DNA from: Hutsoniella sourekii ATCC 700629
GTDB lineage: Bacteria; Bacillota; Bacilli; Lactobacillales; Aerococcaceae
NCBI RefSeq assembly: GCF_000518205.1
Contig: NZ_JADD01000021.1
Coordinates: 1-43,825 of the forward strand
Reading direction: 5' to 3'
Length of the DNA stretch: 43,825 nt
Part shown: positions 5,818-14,321 of the stretch, piece after piece
Position numbering within the stretch: the first letter of the stretch is position 1
Layout: the number at the start of each line of letters is the position of its first letter
Translations under genes and position numbers: made by a program
The notes under the pieces: model-generated
The model's input: only the letters and a program-made list of their open reading frames with translations
Databases searched by the model: none
Told to the model about the DNA's origin: nothing

Positions 5818-5885
5818 ATTGGTTCGTGATTACTGGATTAGCTGCACTGATATTAATCGCTTTAGGAGAGACGAAATGGAAATAA
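5814..5885 (+). CDS. Tiny membrane peptide
   Basis: 23 aa (MNWFVITGLAALILIALG then ETKWK), ATG 5814 overlapping the previous stop as ATGA and preceded by GGAGGAGGTG. Essentially one transmembrane helix with a charged tail. Confidence 0.5.
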   Translation: MNWFVITGLAALILIALGETKWK

Positions 5886-5956
5886 TAAAAAACATCGCCC
5901 TCATCACCACTGGATTGGTCGTCGGAGTGATGGTGGGGCGAGAGGGACAAATCTAA
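5876..5956 (+). CDS. Tiny membrane peptide
   Basis: 26 aa from ATG 5876 with TTAGGAGAG upstream; one hydrophobic helix (NIALITTGLVVGVMVG). Overlaps the previous gene and, tail to tail, the leftward gene at 5953 by 4 bp. Confidence 0.45.
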   Translation: MEIIKNIALITTGLVVGVMVGREGQI

Positions 5957-6699
5957 AAAATAGATTTTAAGAACTTAATTACCTCAGAAATAATTTCATT
6001 AAATTGAATTCTAGTGATAGCGCCGCAAATCAAAGAACCCAACGCAGGCAAAACAAAGTTCTTTACTATTGTTTCTGCCGTGTTCTTTGCCCAAAATTTG
6101 GGATCTTTTAAAGTGGAGGTGAGTGTATGTTTGAAAGAGTTATAAAAGCTATCGTTCTCTATTACTTTTGGATCGGTATCTCTTTGAATTTTGAATTTCT
6201 TGTTTCTTACATCAATCCCAGATGGGGGTACCCAAACAAAAATTGGCGAATCGTTATAGTTCAAATAATAACCACTGCCTCTTTGGGACACTTTTTGCTC
6301 AGCAATTTCAGACACTGAAGGCATATCAATTGATTCAAGATAATCGTTTAGATTTTCAATTGGAGATGGCGCAACTTGAGACAGGATAACATCTGTCGAA
6401 GAAATTGTTCGCTCTAGGTGAGCCGCTGCCTTAGTCACTTCTTTTAAGGCACTCTGTATCGGCACCCAATTGATTTTATTCAAAAGCTTTATTGTCGTAG
6501 CTAAAGAGTCAGTCATTTCCTTATACGCTGGTTGCATTGCCTCATTAATACGACTAATAGATTCTCCGACTATTTGAGCCGCTCGAACCACTTCCCCAGT
6601 AGGGGCGAATGTTTCGGCAAGAGAGTTGTAATAGGCGTCATAGTTAGTAGCTATTCTGACATAGCTCTTTCCAAGATTATTAAAAACAGTTTCGTTCAA
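5953..6699 (-). CDS. Lone leftward cargo gene (moron-like), function unknown
   Basis: 248 aa from TTG 6699, with GGAGATG 8 bp upstream. The N-terminal 130 residues are helical and Ala/Ser/Thr-rich; the middle has a beta-like aromatic patch (YYLNYNDSPIFVWVPP, about 143-158); a C-terminal hydrophobic stretch (NFVLPALGSLICGAI) may reach the membrane. No family recognised. It is the only large leftward gene inside the rightward early region, has its own promoter candidate (6760-6768) and is flanked by tiny genes: the layout of a lysogenic-conversion or exclusion gene. Confidence 0.7.
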   Translation of the reverse strand: MNETVFNNLGKSYVRIATNYDAYYNSLAETFAPTGEVVRAAQIVGESISRINEAMQPAYKEMTDSLATTIKLLNKINWVPIQSALKEVTKAAAHLERTISSTDVILSQVAPSPIENLNDYLESIDMPSVSEIAEQKVSQRGSGYYLNYNDSPIFVWVPPSGIDVRNKKFKIQRDTDPKVIENDSFYNSFKHTLTSTLKDPKFWAKNTAETIVKNFVLPALGSLICGAITRIQFNEIISEVIKFLKSIF

Positions 6700-6759
6700 T
6701 AAATCATCTCCATAAATATATTTCAGAACCCTTTTGGCGAAGGCATATCTGAGAATACA

Positions 6760-6768
6760 ACTATAGCA
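6760..6768 (-). promoter_or_regulatory. Leftward extended -10 for the cargo gene
   Basis: Leftward TGC-TATAGT, predicted start near 6753, about 50-nt leader. No clear -35. It belongs to the same TGn extended class as the other leftward promoters here. Confidence 0.45.
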
Positions 6769-6810
6769 CTACTTTATGATTTATACAACATGTAGGGGTG
6801 GTTAAATAAA

Positions 6811-7026
6811 ATGACACAAGATGTAGTGGATATTGAAAGGATAGTTTATCTAGTTGAGAGTCACGAAAAGACAGCAATGAAGATAGCGGAAGAGCTTGGC
6901 GTACATAGATCGTTCTTTAGCGACTTGAAGCATGGTCGTAAAGAAGACATACGTTTAGGCATGGCTTTCAAACTAGCAGACGCTCTAGGCGTAGACATCA
7001 ATGAGTTTAGGAGTGATAAGAAATGA
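6811..7026 (+). CDS. Small XRE-like helix-turn-helix protein
   Basis: 71 aa from ATG 6811 with AGGGGTGG upstream. HTH region about residues 15-60: KTAMKIAEELGVHRSFFSDL followed by a recognition-helix and closing helix ending FKLADALGV. Likely a DNA-binding early regulator; diverges from the cargo gene 5953-6699 and could control it. Confidence 0.7.
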   Translation: MTQDVVDIERIVYLVESHEKTAMKIAEELGVHRSFFSDLKHGRKEDIRLGMAFKLADALGVDINEFRSDKK

Positions 7027-7106
7027 AGCATTTGTTATTTGGGTTAGCAGTCATTGGGCTAACTGCCTATATGCTGTATGACCAGTATCAATACCCTGAA
7101 GACTAG
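7023..7106 (+). CDS. Tiny membrane peptide
   Basis: 27 aa, ATG 7023 overlapping the upstream stop as ATGA. One hydrophobic helix (LLFGLAVIGLTAYMLY) with an acidic tail (PED). Confidence 0.45.
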   Translation: MKHLLFGLAVIGLTAYMLYDQYQYPED

Positions 7107-7117
7107 GAGGAAAGTGG

Positions 7118-7327
7118 TTGGAAGATTACATCATCGCAGAGTCGCTTTATCACTTGAGGAGACAGAGTAAACTGACTCAAGCAGATATAGCTTACGAGTT
7201 AGATATCCATCGATCGACTTATTGTCGCTATGAATCAGGAGAGAAAAGTGTTCCTGAGGAATTGCTTGAACAGCTTGCTGATTTTTACCAAGTGCAATTA
7301 GAGGAGATAAAGGAGGGGATCGTTTGA
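7118..7327 (+). CDS. XRE-family helix-turn-helix regulator
   Basis: 69 aa from TTG 7118, AGGAGG 7 bp upstream. Classic XRE HTH (about 5-60) with SKLTQADIAYELDIHRSTY and the RYESGEKSVP turn. A small DNA-binding protein of the early region, probably a second-tier regulator. Confidence 0.75.
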   Translation: MEDYIIAESLYHLRRQSKLTQADIAYELDIHRSTYCRYESGEKSVPEELLEQLADFYQVQLEEIKEGIV

Positions 7328-7446
7328 GCTTGAGAAGGGAGGTGAGAGGATGCCTTAGAAGGTATCGGCATTCAAAAGATGCTGAACACATCAAGGATAT
7401 ATTTAGATTAATTTACTACTATACAAAAAGAGCGCTACGGCAATAG
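7324..7446 (+). CDS. Small basic protein, function unknown
   Basis: 40 aa from TTG 7324, overlapping the previous stop and placed 6 bp after AAGGAGGGG. Strongly Arg/Lys-rich with an aromatic core (IFRLIYYY). Its 3' end runs into the hairpin at 7426-7453. May be spurious. Confidence 0.35.
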   Translation: MSLRREVRGCLRRYRHSKDAEHIKDIFRLIYYYTKRALRQ

Positions 7447-7466
7447 CGCCCCCTATCAAATATATC
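7396..7466 (-). terminator. Leftward intrinsic terminator within a larger inverted repeat
   Basis: On the - strand GCGCTA-TTGCCG-TAGCGC (7449-7432) is followed by TCTTTTTGT, a good terminator shape. Outside it GATATATTT (7396-7404) and AAATATATC (7458-7466) form a second pair. A leftward TATAAT lies just upstream near 7480, so a very short leftward RNA is possible. On the + strand it is only a stem-loop in the early mRNA. Confidence 0.45.
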
Positions 7467-7500
7467 TAAGTTAATTATAACAGAAAAGGAAGGAATTGGA

Positions 7501-7842
7501 ATGAGTAAACCGAGAACGCAGCAAATTATGGATTTCCTTAGAGAAAACCCAACTGCCAGCAACAAAGAAATAGCAAAAGCAATCGGTTGGGATGTAGACA
7601 ACACCACCAATACTATCAGTACATTAAACGTTCGGGGATGGATCAATTCCAAGAGGAAGGACGGGGAGCGACAGATAGAAGTGGTGTGGGAACCAAAAGA
7701 GAGGCAGACGGTTAAGGAGTTCAAGCAAGATGTTTACTACGATATGTTGCCCAAAGCTATTGAGACTTATGAAGAGGCAACAAGTGTTGATGAGCTGAAT
7801 GTTGCAGCTAAGATCATCTTTAGAATCTTGGAGAACATTTAA
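7501..7842 (+). CDS. Winged-helix DNA-binding protein
   Basis: 113 aa from ATG 7501 with AAGGAAGG upstream. Residues 1-65 form a winged helix: TASNKEIAKAIGWD as the helix-turn-helix and RGWINSKRKDGERQIEVVW as the wing. The C-terminal half is helical. It heads the replication cluster and probably binds DNA there; a replication-initiator or regulator role is inferred. Confidence 0.65.
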   Translation: MSKPRTQQIMDFLRENPTASNKEIAKAIGWDVDNTTNTISTLNVRGWINSKRKDGERQIEVVWEPKERQTVKEFKQDVYYDMLPKAIETYEEATSVDELNVAAKIIFRILENI

Positions 7843-7843
7843 C

Positions 7844-8131
7844 ATGTTGCCAGAAAAGAAAGTAGAGAATGCTATCAAGCGCTATTTGGATAGCTTGGGA
7901 GCTTATTGGATCAAGACATTAGGCGGGAGTGTCCCGGCTGGGACGCCAGATATTATCGCCTGTGTGAATGGTCGATTTGTAGCGATCGAGGTTAAGCGCC
8001 CAGAAGGTGGAACGGTTAGTGAGTTGCAGAAACACAAGATAAAAATGGTCAACAATGCTGGAGGTGTAGCTTTCGTTGCGACAAGTGTTGAGGAAGTGCG
8101 AGAAGAATTATCAAGATTCAATATTATATGA
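7844..8131 (+). CDS. VRR-NUC domain nuclease
   Basis: 95 aa from ATG 7844. Compact VRR-NUC fold of the PD-(D/E)XK class: GTPD (33-36) and E49-V50-K51 with following KRPEGG are the expected metal-binding and catalytic residues. Stand-alone VRR-NUC proteins usually sit beside a SNF2-type helicase in phages of low-GC Gram-positives, exactly as here; the helicase gene overlaps its 3' end. Likely a structure-specific nuclease in replication or recombination. Confidence 0.88.
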   Translation: MLPEKKVENAIKRYLDSLGAYWIKTLGGSVPAGTPDIIACVNGRFVAIEVKRPEGGTVSELQKHKIKMVNNAGGVAFVATSVEEVREELSRFNII

Positions 8132-9320
8132 TTTTCAGAAAAATATTCTAAAGGAGGCTAAGCCAAGCTATTTATTAGCCTGCGATGTTGGGACCGGTAA
8201 GACCTTGATGGCCATCCATCATTACCTGAAGCATAACCAAGGCGAACCGTTATTGATTGTGGCACCCCCTGCCAAAATTAAAGAAGGAGGATGGGACGAA
8301 GAAGTTAAGTTGGTCGAAGAAACGTATGGACTAACCATCAATTACCAGACACTATCTTATGGCGTGCTGGCCAAAAGATGGAGCGAATATAAACATTACT
8401 TTGTTGTGTTCGATGAGTGCCATTATCTAAAAAACCCCACTTCTCAACGAGGGAAAGCAGCTTACAAGTTAACTCAAAACGCTACCAATTTCCTGTTGCT
8501 GAGTGGTACGCCAGCCAGTAATGACATAGGCGATATGATTAATTACTTCATCATATTTGGCTACGTTAAGAACAAAACGCAATTTAACCGCGAGTTTGCT
8601 GTGTGGGATAAGAAGTTCTTTGGCTCGAATACAGTTAATGTGGTGGTCGATTATTTGAACAAACCTATGCTGATGGATTGGTATCAGTCTTTTACGACGA
8701 CTGTTAAGAAAGACGATGTTCTGGATCTCCCTCCTATCATCTTTGAAGAAGTGAAGTTTAGACCGTCTAAAGAATACCTGACAATAGAAAAGGATCGCGT
8801 CCTTGATGATGTGGCCTATGATAGCCCGTCAGCGTTGATGCACGGTTTGAGAGAGCATGCGAATAAGAAAGATAAACTTGCTTACTTGAAGATGCTATTT
8901 GAGACAACGGAAGATAATATTGTTGTCTTCTACAACTACACCAGCGAATTGGAAGCAATCAAAGAGATCATTAAAGATAAGCAAGTCTTTGAGGTTCATG
9001 GTGGCGCTCAGCATATCCCTAAGAAGAAGGACTGGGCAGATATTACTAACAGCGTGACTTTAGTCCAATATCAAGCAGGTGCTGCAGGGATCGAGTTGCA
9101 GTACGCGAACGTAGTCGTTTACTACACGCCAACCTTTAGCTATCAAGATTACGCTCAGTCACTAGGTAGAACGCATAGAAACGGTCAGAAAAAGAAGGTT
9201 ACAGCCTTGCAGTTTAAGACCATAGCGACTGTTGAACAGGACGTCTGGCAGGCGCTGGACAGGAAAGAAGACTTTGACCGAGAGCTTTATTTAAAAACGA
9301 AGTTAGGAGGAATGGAATGA
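8076..9320 (+). CDS. SNF2/DEAD-family phage helicase
   Basis: 414 aa. Superfamily 2 ATPase with Walker A DVGTGKT (37-43), motif II DECH, motif III SGTPAS and the C-terminal lobe ending in motif VI QSLGRTHRNGQ. Start TTG 8076 is supported by GGAGGTG 10 bp upstream inside the VRR-NUC gene, so the two genes overlap by 56 bp and are probably coupled. Translocates on DNA or remodels it during phage replication, presumably with the VRR-NUC nuclease. Confidence 0.9.
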   Translation: MRQVLRKCEKNYQDSILYDFQKNILKEAKPSYLLACDVGTGKTLMAIHHYLKHNQGEPLLIVAPPAKIKEGGWDEEVKLVEETYGLTINYQTLSYGVLAKRWSEYKHYFVVFDECHYLKNPTSQRGKAAYKLTQNATNFLLLSGTPASNDIGDMINYFIIFGYVKNKTQFNREFAVWDKKFFGSNTVNVVVDYLNKPMLMDWYQSFTTTVKKDDVLDLPPIIFEEVKFRPSKEYLTIEKDRVLDDVAYDSPSALMHGLREHANKKDKLAYLKMLFETTEDNIVVFYNYTSELEAIKEIIKDKQVFEVHGGAQHIPKKKDWADITNSVTLVQYQAGAAGIELQYANVVVYYTPTFSYQDYAQSLGRTHRNGQKKKVTALQFKTIATVEQDVWQALDRKEDFDRELYLKTKLGGME

Positions 9321-10240
9321 AAGGATTTAATGGTTTTGGCTTACAGGAGCGAGACCTCAACGTAGAACTGAATCGCCATTTGTTCGTTGGCGGTTCTGAT
9401 GTCCCTACAATTCTAGGGATCAACAGTTATAAATCTCAGTTTCAGTTAGCAAAAGAAAAACTAGGGATCGAGCCTAATGAATTTACAGGGAATGAATACA
9501 CTAAATTCGGAAATGTCCTAGAACCACAAATAAGAGAGTATATCAACAAGATCAATGACACGAACTTTATCGTTCAGACATTTATTGATGAAGATCAGGC
9601 AATCCGTTCTAACGTGGACGGGATTGATCATGAGCATAACCTGTTGCTGGAAATTAAGACTCATGGGAAGAATCCTAAGAAGCAGATTTATTATGTCCAA
9701 ATGCAACTTTACATGTACCAGACAGGAGCAGAAGAAGGGTGGTTAGCTCTATACGAACGGCCTAGCAACTTCGATGTAGAGTTTGATGCTGATCGTCTGG
9801 AGATCGAAGTCGTGGAGAAAGATCCTGAATTGATTCAAAAGATTCTTGATGCGATCGAAACGTTCTGGATCCGTTGCGAATACTTAAAAGAAAGCCCAGA
9901 AATGAATGAGCAAGAGTTCATGACTCTAGGGACTGATATGGATAGATCGATTGCTAAATTGAATCAATTGGCGCCTAAAATTGTCGAATTTAAGCAGATG
10001 CTCAAAGAGTACCAGCAACAAGAAGAGGCTTTAAAGGATGAGCTTTATAAGAAGATGACTGAAGGGGACATTAAGAAGATAGAAACACCATTATTAGTCG
10101 TGACGCGAGTTCTCCCTTCTAAGTCTAATCGCTTTGATAGCAAATCCTTTAAGGAAGAGCATCCAGACTTGTACCAAGAGTATTTAACCGAAAATGAACG
10201 GAAAGGTTACGTCAAACTAAAGGAGGTCAATCATGATTAA
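9317..10240 (+). CDS. YqaJ/lambda-Exo-like recombination exonuclease
   Basis: 307 aa. YqaJ-type PD-(D/E)XK exonuclease: GGSDVPTILGIN (25-36), FGNVLEP (64-70), Asp101 in SNVDGI, Glu112-x-Lys114 in LEIKT and the QMQLYMY helix near 128-134. The C-terminal third is coiled-coil. Resects DNA ends to give ssDNA for annealing or strand exchange. ATG 9317 overlaps the helicase stop, with TTAGGAGG upstream. Works with the Sak4-like ATPase and the ssDNA-binding protein downstream. Confidence 0.88.
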   Translation: MKGFNGFGLQERDLNVELNRHLFVGGSDVPTILGINSYKSQFQLAKEKLGIEPNEFTGNEYTKFGNVLEPQIREYINKINDTNFIVQTFIDEDQAIRSNVDGIDHEHNLLLEIKTHGKNPKKQIYYVQMQLYMYQTGAEEGWLALYERPSNFDVEFDADRLEIEVVEKDPELIQKILDAIETFWIRCEYLKESPEMNEQEFMTLGTDMDRSIAKLNQLAPKIVEFKQMLKEYQQQEEALKDELYKKMTEGDIKKIETPLLVVTRVLPSKSNRFDSKSFKEEHPDLYQEYLTENERKGYVKLKEVNHD

Positions 10241-10472
10241 AGTAGTGAGTGCAACGACAGAATACTACTGCACAACAGAGGACGAGGCGCATCAAGTGGT
10301 TCACGGGCATAAGCAGCGAACACTTGGAGAAGTTACTCGTCAACAGATCGACATCAAAGAGGACTATGTGAAGCTGGTCGTCAAAGAAGAGATAAACAGC
10401 TTTGCTGAATTAGCCAAGCAAGATGCCAGAGACAACAATGATTATGTTGAACTATTTGAGGAGGAGATATAA
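10233..10472 (+). CDS. Small acidic protein in the recombination operon
   Basis: 79 aa from ATG 10233 (AAAGGAGGTC upstream, overlapping the exonuclease stop by 8 bp). Acidic C-terminus (YVELFEEEI). No family recognised. Its fixed place between exonuclease and Sak4-like ATPase suggests a partner of one of them. Confidence 0.55.
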   Translation: MIKVVSATTEYYCTTEDEAHQVVHGHKQRTLGEVTRQQIDIKEDYVKLVVKEEINSFAELAKQDARDNNDYVELFEEEI

Positions 10473-11273
10473 TTGAGCATTTTGCCTAAGAATGAAAAGA
10501 AAGAAACGGTAGACACGCCTAAGAACTTCTTCATCTACGGAGCGACTATGAGTGGTAAGTCCTACCTAGCTGGAGAGTTCCCTAATCCGCTGTTTCTAGA
10601 CACAGATGGAAACGCTAAGGCGAATCCTTATCCAAGTATTGAATTACGTAATGTCAGAAACAAATCAGGAGAGATAACAAGATCGATCATTGAACAACTC
10701 GACGAAATTATCTTGGCGCTAGAGACTAGTCAGCATACTTACGAAACAGTTGTTCTTGACGTTATTGACGACATTGTCGTCATGATCGAGCAGGCTATCT
10801 GTAATGAAGCAGGCGTCGAGACCCTAGGCGATATTGGATACGGTAAAGGTTACGCTGCCTTTAACAGTGTATTCAACCAGTTGGTCATTGACCTGAAGAC
10901 ACTGCCGATGAATGTGATCTATGTTAGTCGAATCTCCTCATATGAAGAAGACAACGTAAGATATGAAGTGCCATCTCTCAAAGAGAAGCACGTTAACGTA
11001 GTCAATGGGAACTGTGATTACATGATCCAAACGAGCAAGATCGGACGGAACCATGTCCGCCAGGTAAGGAACAAGCGGAAGAATTATGTGAAAGAAAGAA
11101 TTGAAGATGAGCGCATTGCCAAGATCCTCAGCACCATCACAGGCGCTTTTGAGCGTTCTAAAACTATGCCTAAGAAAGAGCAAGACAAAGTATTTGAGGA
11201 AAAAGAAAAGAAGGTCGTTCAGCAAGTAACACATAACGAAGAATCAGGGCGCAAGAAACCTATCGTTAAATAA
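10473..11273 (+). CDS. Sak4-like RecA-fold ATPase (AAA_24)
   Basis: 266 aa from TTG 10473, GAGGAGGAG upstream. Walker A GATMSGKS (23-30), Walker B around VVLDVIDD, and the ERF/Sak4 neighbourhood mark it as a phage single-strand annealing or strand-exchange ATPase. The C-terminal 50 residues are charged and probably flexible. Expected to pair ssDNA made by the YqaJ exonuclease and to work with the DUF669 protein encoded next. Confidence 0.85.
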   Translation: MSILPKNEKKETVDTPKNFFIYGATMSGKSYLAGEFPNPLFLDTDGNAKANPYPSIELRNVRNKSGEITRSIIEQLDEIILALETSQHTYETVVLDVIDDIVVMIEQAICNEAGVETLGDIGYGKGYAAFNSVFNQLVIDLKTLPMNVIYVSRISSYEEDNVRYEVPSLKEKHVNVVNGNCDYMIQTSKIGRNHVRQVRNKRKNYVKERIEDERIAKILSTITGAFERSKTMPKKEQDKVFEEKEKKVVQQVTHNEESGRKKPIVK

Positions 11274-11289
11274 TAAAGGAGAGATATAA

Positions 11290-11805
11290 ATGAGTTTATT
11301 AAACCTATTCAAAGAGCATACACAGGGATTCAATCCAGCCACAGATACAGCTAGCTCAAGTTCTGAGATCCCAGCCGGTGAATATGATGTAGTAGTTGAT
11401 AAAGCGGGTTACCGTTGTTACGAGAGTGGTTATGACGCCATTGCTATCACTGCCCGCGTGGTAACAGGCGAACAAGTGGATCGTCAAGAGCTAATTAACA
11501 TTAATGTGGATCCTGATTACCCGGTTAACAGTCAATATCCTGGGCTATATAAGCAGAATTTACAGTTGATTAACCAATTTATTTACGTGACAGATACAGA
11601 ACTCACTGAAGATGATTGGGAAGATCAAATGACTTTAGGTGCTGCTTTTACTCGGCAAGCAATTGGCAAGCAGTTCTTATTAGATATTACTGAAACCACT
11701 AGCAAAAAGGGTAAAACCTACCGAAACTATAAGTTTACTAAATACGATGAGGATACCTTGACGCAAAATGATATAGATTTAACCGAAGACGACATACCAT
11801 TTTAA
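11290..11805 (+). CDS. DUF669 ssDNA-binding protein with SSB-like tail
   Basis: 171 aa from ATG 11290 with AAAGGAGAG upstream. The DUF669 core (about 25-155) has the EIPAGEYDVVVDKA entry and later GKQFLLDITE. The protein ends EDDIPF, the same acidic tip with terminal Pro-Phe by which bacterial SSB recruits partner proteins. So it likely coats phage ssDNA and recruits host or phage replication enzymes through that tip. Confidence 0.85.
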   Translation: MSLLNLFKEHTQGFNPATDTASSSSEIPAGEYDVVVDKAGYRCYESGYDAIAITARVVTGEQVDRQELININVDPDYPVNSQYPGLYKQNLQLINQFIYVTDTELTEDDWEDQMTLGAAFTRQAIGKQFLLDITETTSKKGKTYRNYKFTKYDEDTLTQNDIDLTEDDIPF

Positions 11806-11823
11806 TCTGAAAGGGGTGTGAAC

Positions 11824-13899
11824 ATGTATCAGCTACACGTCCATCCCATTCCCTATACTCATAAACCATCACCTCAGCAAGCTAGTTCTATTAGTAAGAC
11901 AATAGTAAATCATATCGAAGTCGTCACAGCAGAAGAACTTGCATCCAGTCTAGAGAACGGCCACTCGGTCGTTCTTGGCCTAATGGATGGGGAGCGTAAG
12001 AAGAACAGATTAATATCTCAACAAATCATGATGCTGGATTTTGACAATACCTTGAACGGAGAAAAGGCCCAAGGTAGCTACTACGTTACGATTGATGATG
12101 TTATTGAAGATGAGTGGATGAAAGAGAACGCCAGTTTTATCTACAAAACCTTCGGCTATTCCGAAGACTGGCAGAAGTTCAGAGTCGTTATTTTCTTAGA
12201 TAAAATACTCCGGGATCCAGATGAAGTAAGTCGAACCTATGAGTATTTAATGGAGCACTTTCCTCAAGTTGATAAGGCACCTAAAGATTGTAGTCGGATC
12301 TTTTACGGCGGGACAGAAGTTATCCCTATTCAATTTGGCAACACTTGGTCCCCTCAGCAACTGGTAGAGAAGCGAAGGAAACCGGCTTATCAGAAAACCG
12401 TTCAGCCCTTAACTAAAAGACAAGCCAGCCAAATGATGCGTGGATATATTAACCGTGAAGAGCAGAATTTGAAAGAGTACGGGAATGCTTTGTCTGCTAT
12501 TACCGTTTTGGGAAAGGCCGTCTTAACCGGCGAAATTAAAGAAGAGTGGGCCAGAGAATATGTTGACCTACTAGCTATGAATAGACCAGAATGGCAAGCT
12601 GAAAATCAAGTTAAGCTCAATGAATTTCTCGGCAAGCGCGTCGAGGATATTTATACGAACTACACTTTCCGAGAAAAGTTCTCCAGCCCTAAAACGCAGC
12701 AAGAAGAGTTTGATCCTTTTGAATTCGCTGATGAAATGATTAGGAAATACGACATCTTGCGCTACAAAGAAAAGATTTATTACAAGGACGATGTGGTTTG
12801 GAAGTCTGATAAGAACGGATTACTTCGACTAATGAGTCATGAGCGCGATTTAAAAAGAACTCAAGACCAAGAAGTGATCCATCAGTTGGACAAGAAAGCC
12901 CCTGAAATTGAAGCAGAGATAACTGCTATTCAACTTAAAAATGATTTCCGGATAGAAGATGGGGAATTGCTTCAAGGGGCTACAGAAGCGTTTACGCCCT
13001 TTTTACTGGATGTTAAATATGACCCAACAGCTTATAATCCAGATGTGGATGATTTCCTAAATTTCTTAGTGATGGACCGACCAGAACTAAGGGTGACGGT
13101 CGAGGAATTATTGGGGCATATTCTCTTAATTCAAGGCTTTCCTCATAAAGTCTTCTTCTTGATCGGTGAGAAGGGTGCTAATGGTAAGTCAACCTTTTTG
13201 GAGATGCTGAATAACTGGGTTGGTGATTTAGGGAGTAACGTTAACTTAGAGGCGTTTAATGATGATACCTCTGTTCTAAGTTTAGAGGATAAGATTGTTA
13301 ACATCGGCGATGATATTGATGCGTCTTATTTAGATAAATCAATGAACTTTAAAACGCTAGCTTCTGGGAACACCATTCAAGTCCGTCCTATTTACCAAGA
13401 GCCTAGACGACTGCAGAACACAGCGACTTTAATTTTTACAGCCAATGATATGCCGACTTTTAGGGATAAATCTGGTGGGATTGAAAGACGATTAGTTGTT
13501 ATTCCTTGCGATAACGTGGTGAAGAAAGCCGACTTCAGCATTGATAAGAAACTATCAACCGATAGCGCCAAATCCTACTTGCTGAATCTCGCTCTCGAGG
13601 GAGTTGGCAGAATCAGAGAGAACGGCGGTAAGTTGTCTGATAATACCATTGTTGATCAGATGGTTAGTGATTACATTGCTGAGAGTGATTCGATTGTTGG
13701 GTTCATTCGAGATGAAGGAATTGATCAGAGTTTAGATAAGAAGTTAGTTTACCAGCAATACAAGGAGTATTGCGAGGAGTTGTCGGTGAAGCCTCAGAAA
13801 ATGGCTGCGTTAACTCGCAAGCTGAAAAGCTTGGGTTATGAGATTAAAGACACGACTCGATTGGGGAAGAGAATGCAGTTGTACGTTAAAGGTATTTAG
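11824..13899 (+). CDS. Phage primase-helicase (D5/SF3 family)
   Basis: 691 aa from ATG 11824, chosen over GTG 11818 because AAAGGGG is correctly spaced. The N-terminal part (about 60-180) looks like an archaeo-eukaryotic-type primase, with the MLDFDN metal site and SRIFYGG. The C-terminal part is an SF3 helicase: Walker A GEKGANGKS (about 448-456), Walker B IGDDID, and sensor FTANDMP. A winged-helix-like end follows. Opens the origin and primes replication; the putative origin lies directly downstream. Confidence 0.9.
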   Translation: MYQLHVHPIPYTHKPSPQQASSISKTIVNHIEVVTAEELASSLENGHSVVLGLMDGERKKNRLISQQIMMLDFDNTLNGEKAQGSYYVTIDDVIEDEWMKENASFIYKTFGYSEDWQKFRVVIFLDKILRDPDEVSRTYEYLMEHFPQVDKAPKDCSRIFYGGTEVIPIQFGNTWSPQQLVEKRRKPAYQKTVQPLTKRQASQMMRGYINREEQNLKEYGNALSAITVLGKAVLTGEIKEEWAREYVDLLAMNRPEWQAENQVKLNEFLGKRVEDIYTNYTFREKFSSPKTQQEEFDPFEFADEMIRKYDILRYKEKIYYKDDVVWKSDKNGLLRLMSHERDLKRTQDQEVIHQLDKKAPEIEAEITAIQLKNDFRIEDGELLQGATEAFTPFLLDVKYDPTAYNPDVDDFLNFLVMDRPELRVTVEELLGHILLIQGFPHKVFFLIGEKGANGKSTFLEMLNNWVGDLGSNVNLEAFNDDTSVLSLEDKIVNIGDDIDASYLDKSMNFKTLASGNTIQVRPIYQEPRRLQNTATLIFTANDMPTFRDKSGGIERRLVVIPCDNVVKKADFSIDKKLSTDSAKSYLLNLALEGVGRIRENGGKLSDNTIVDQMVSDYIAESDSIVGFIRDEGIDQSLDKKLVYQQYKEYCEELSVKPQKMAALTRKLKSLGYEIKDTTRLGKRMQLYVKGI

Positions 13900-13904
13900 A
13901 ATTC

Positions 13905-14280
13905 GAGGAAACCCCAGACTTTTTGACGAAAACCCCAGACTTTTGAAAATGAAAGTATGGGACGTCAAATCCCTTGGGAGAGTAAGGGTTTGGAGCAACA
14001 TATAATTATATTGCCCCATTGTTTCAATATAATACTATGGGACGTCAAACCCCTTGATACCATTGAGTTTATATAGGGTAGTCTTCTTATTACCCATACT
14101 TTTTTAAATAATTATTATATAAATTAGTAATAATAATTAATAAGTGATTATTATTACCAAAATATAAAAGAATTACGCAAAAAAGTCTGGGAAGTCTGGG
14201 GTTTTCCTAACAAACGTTGTTACACCAACGTTTTGACGTCCCAGTGTTTTAAAATAAAGTCTGGGGTAAAGTCTGGCAGA
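13905..14280. other. Candidate replication origin (iterons flanking an AT-rich core)
   Basis: No gene lies in 13900-14321. AGTCTGG(GG) or its complement occurs six times: two copies as CCCCAGACT at 13912 and 13933 (21 bp apart), and four in the opposite orientation at about 14184, 14193, 14258 and 14270. TGGGACGTCAAA occurs at about 13957 and 14037 and inverted at 14232-14243. Between them, 14101-14170 is almost pure A+T. Inverted families of short repeats around an AT-rich core just after the primase-helicase gene fit an origin. Confidence 0.65.
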
Positions 14281-14321
14281 GGGCAAAAAGTATGGGCTGA
14301 TTTAATTAAAGGAGGAAATCA

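Noticed and set aside
6127-6318. Rightward open frame inside the lone leftward gene
   Set aside because: It has a fortuitous GGAGGTGAG upstream, but lies wholly antisense in a better-supported gene and does not look like a known family.
13905-14280. CRISPR array
   Set aside because: Repeats are short, in both orientations and unevenly spaced; no cas gene nearby. They fit iterons.
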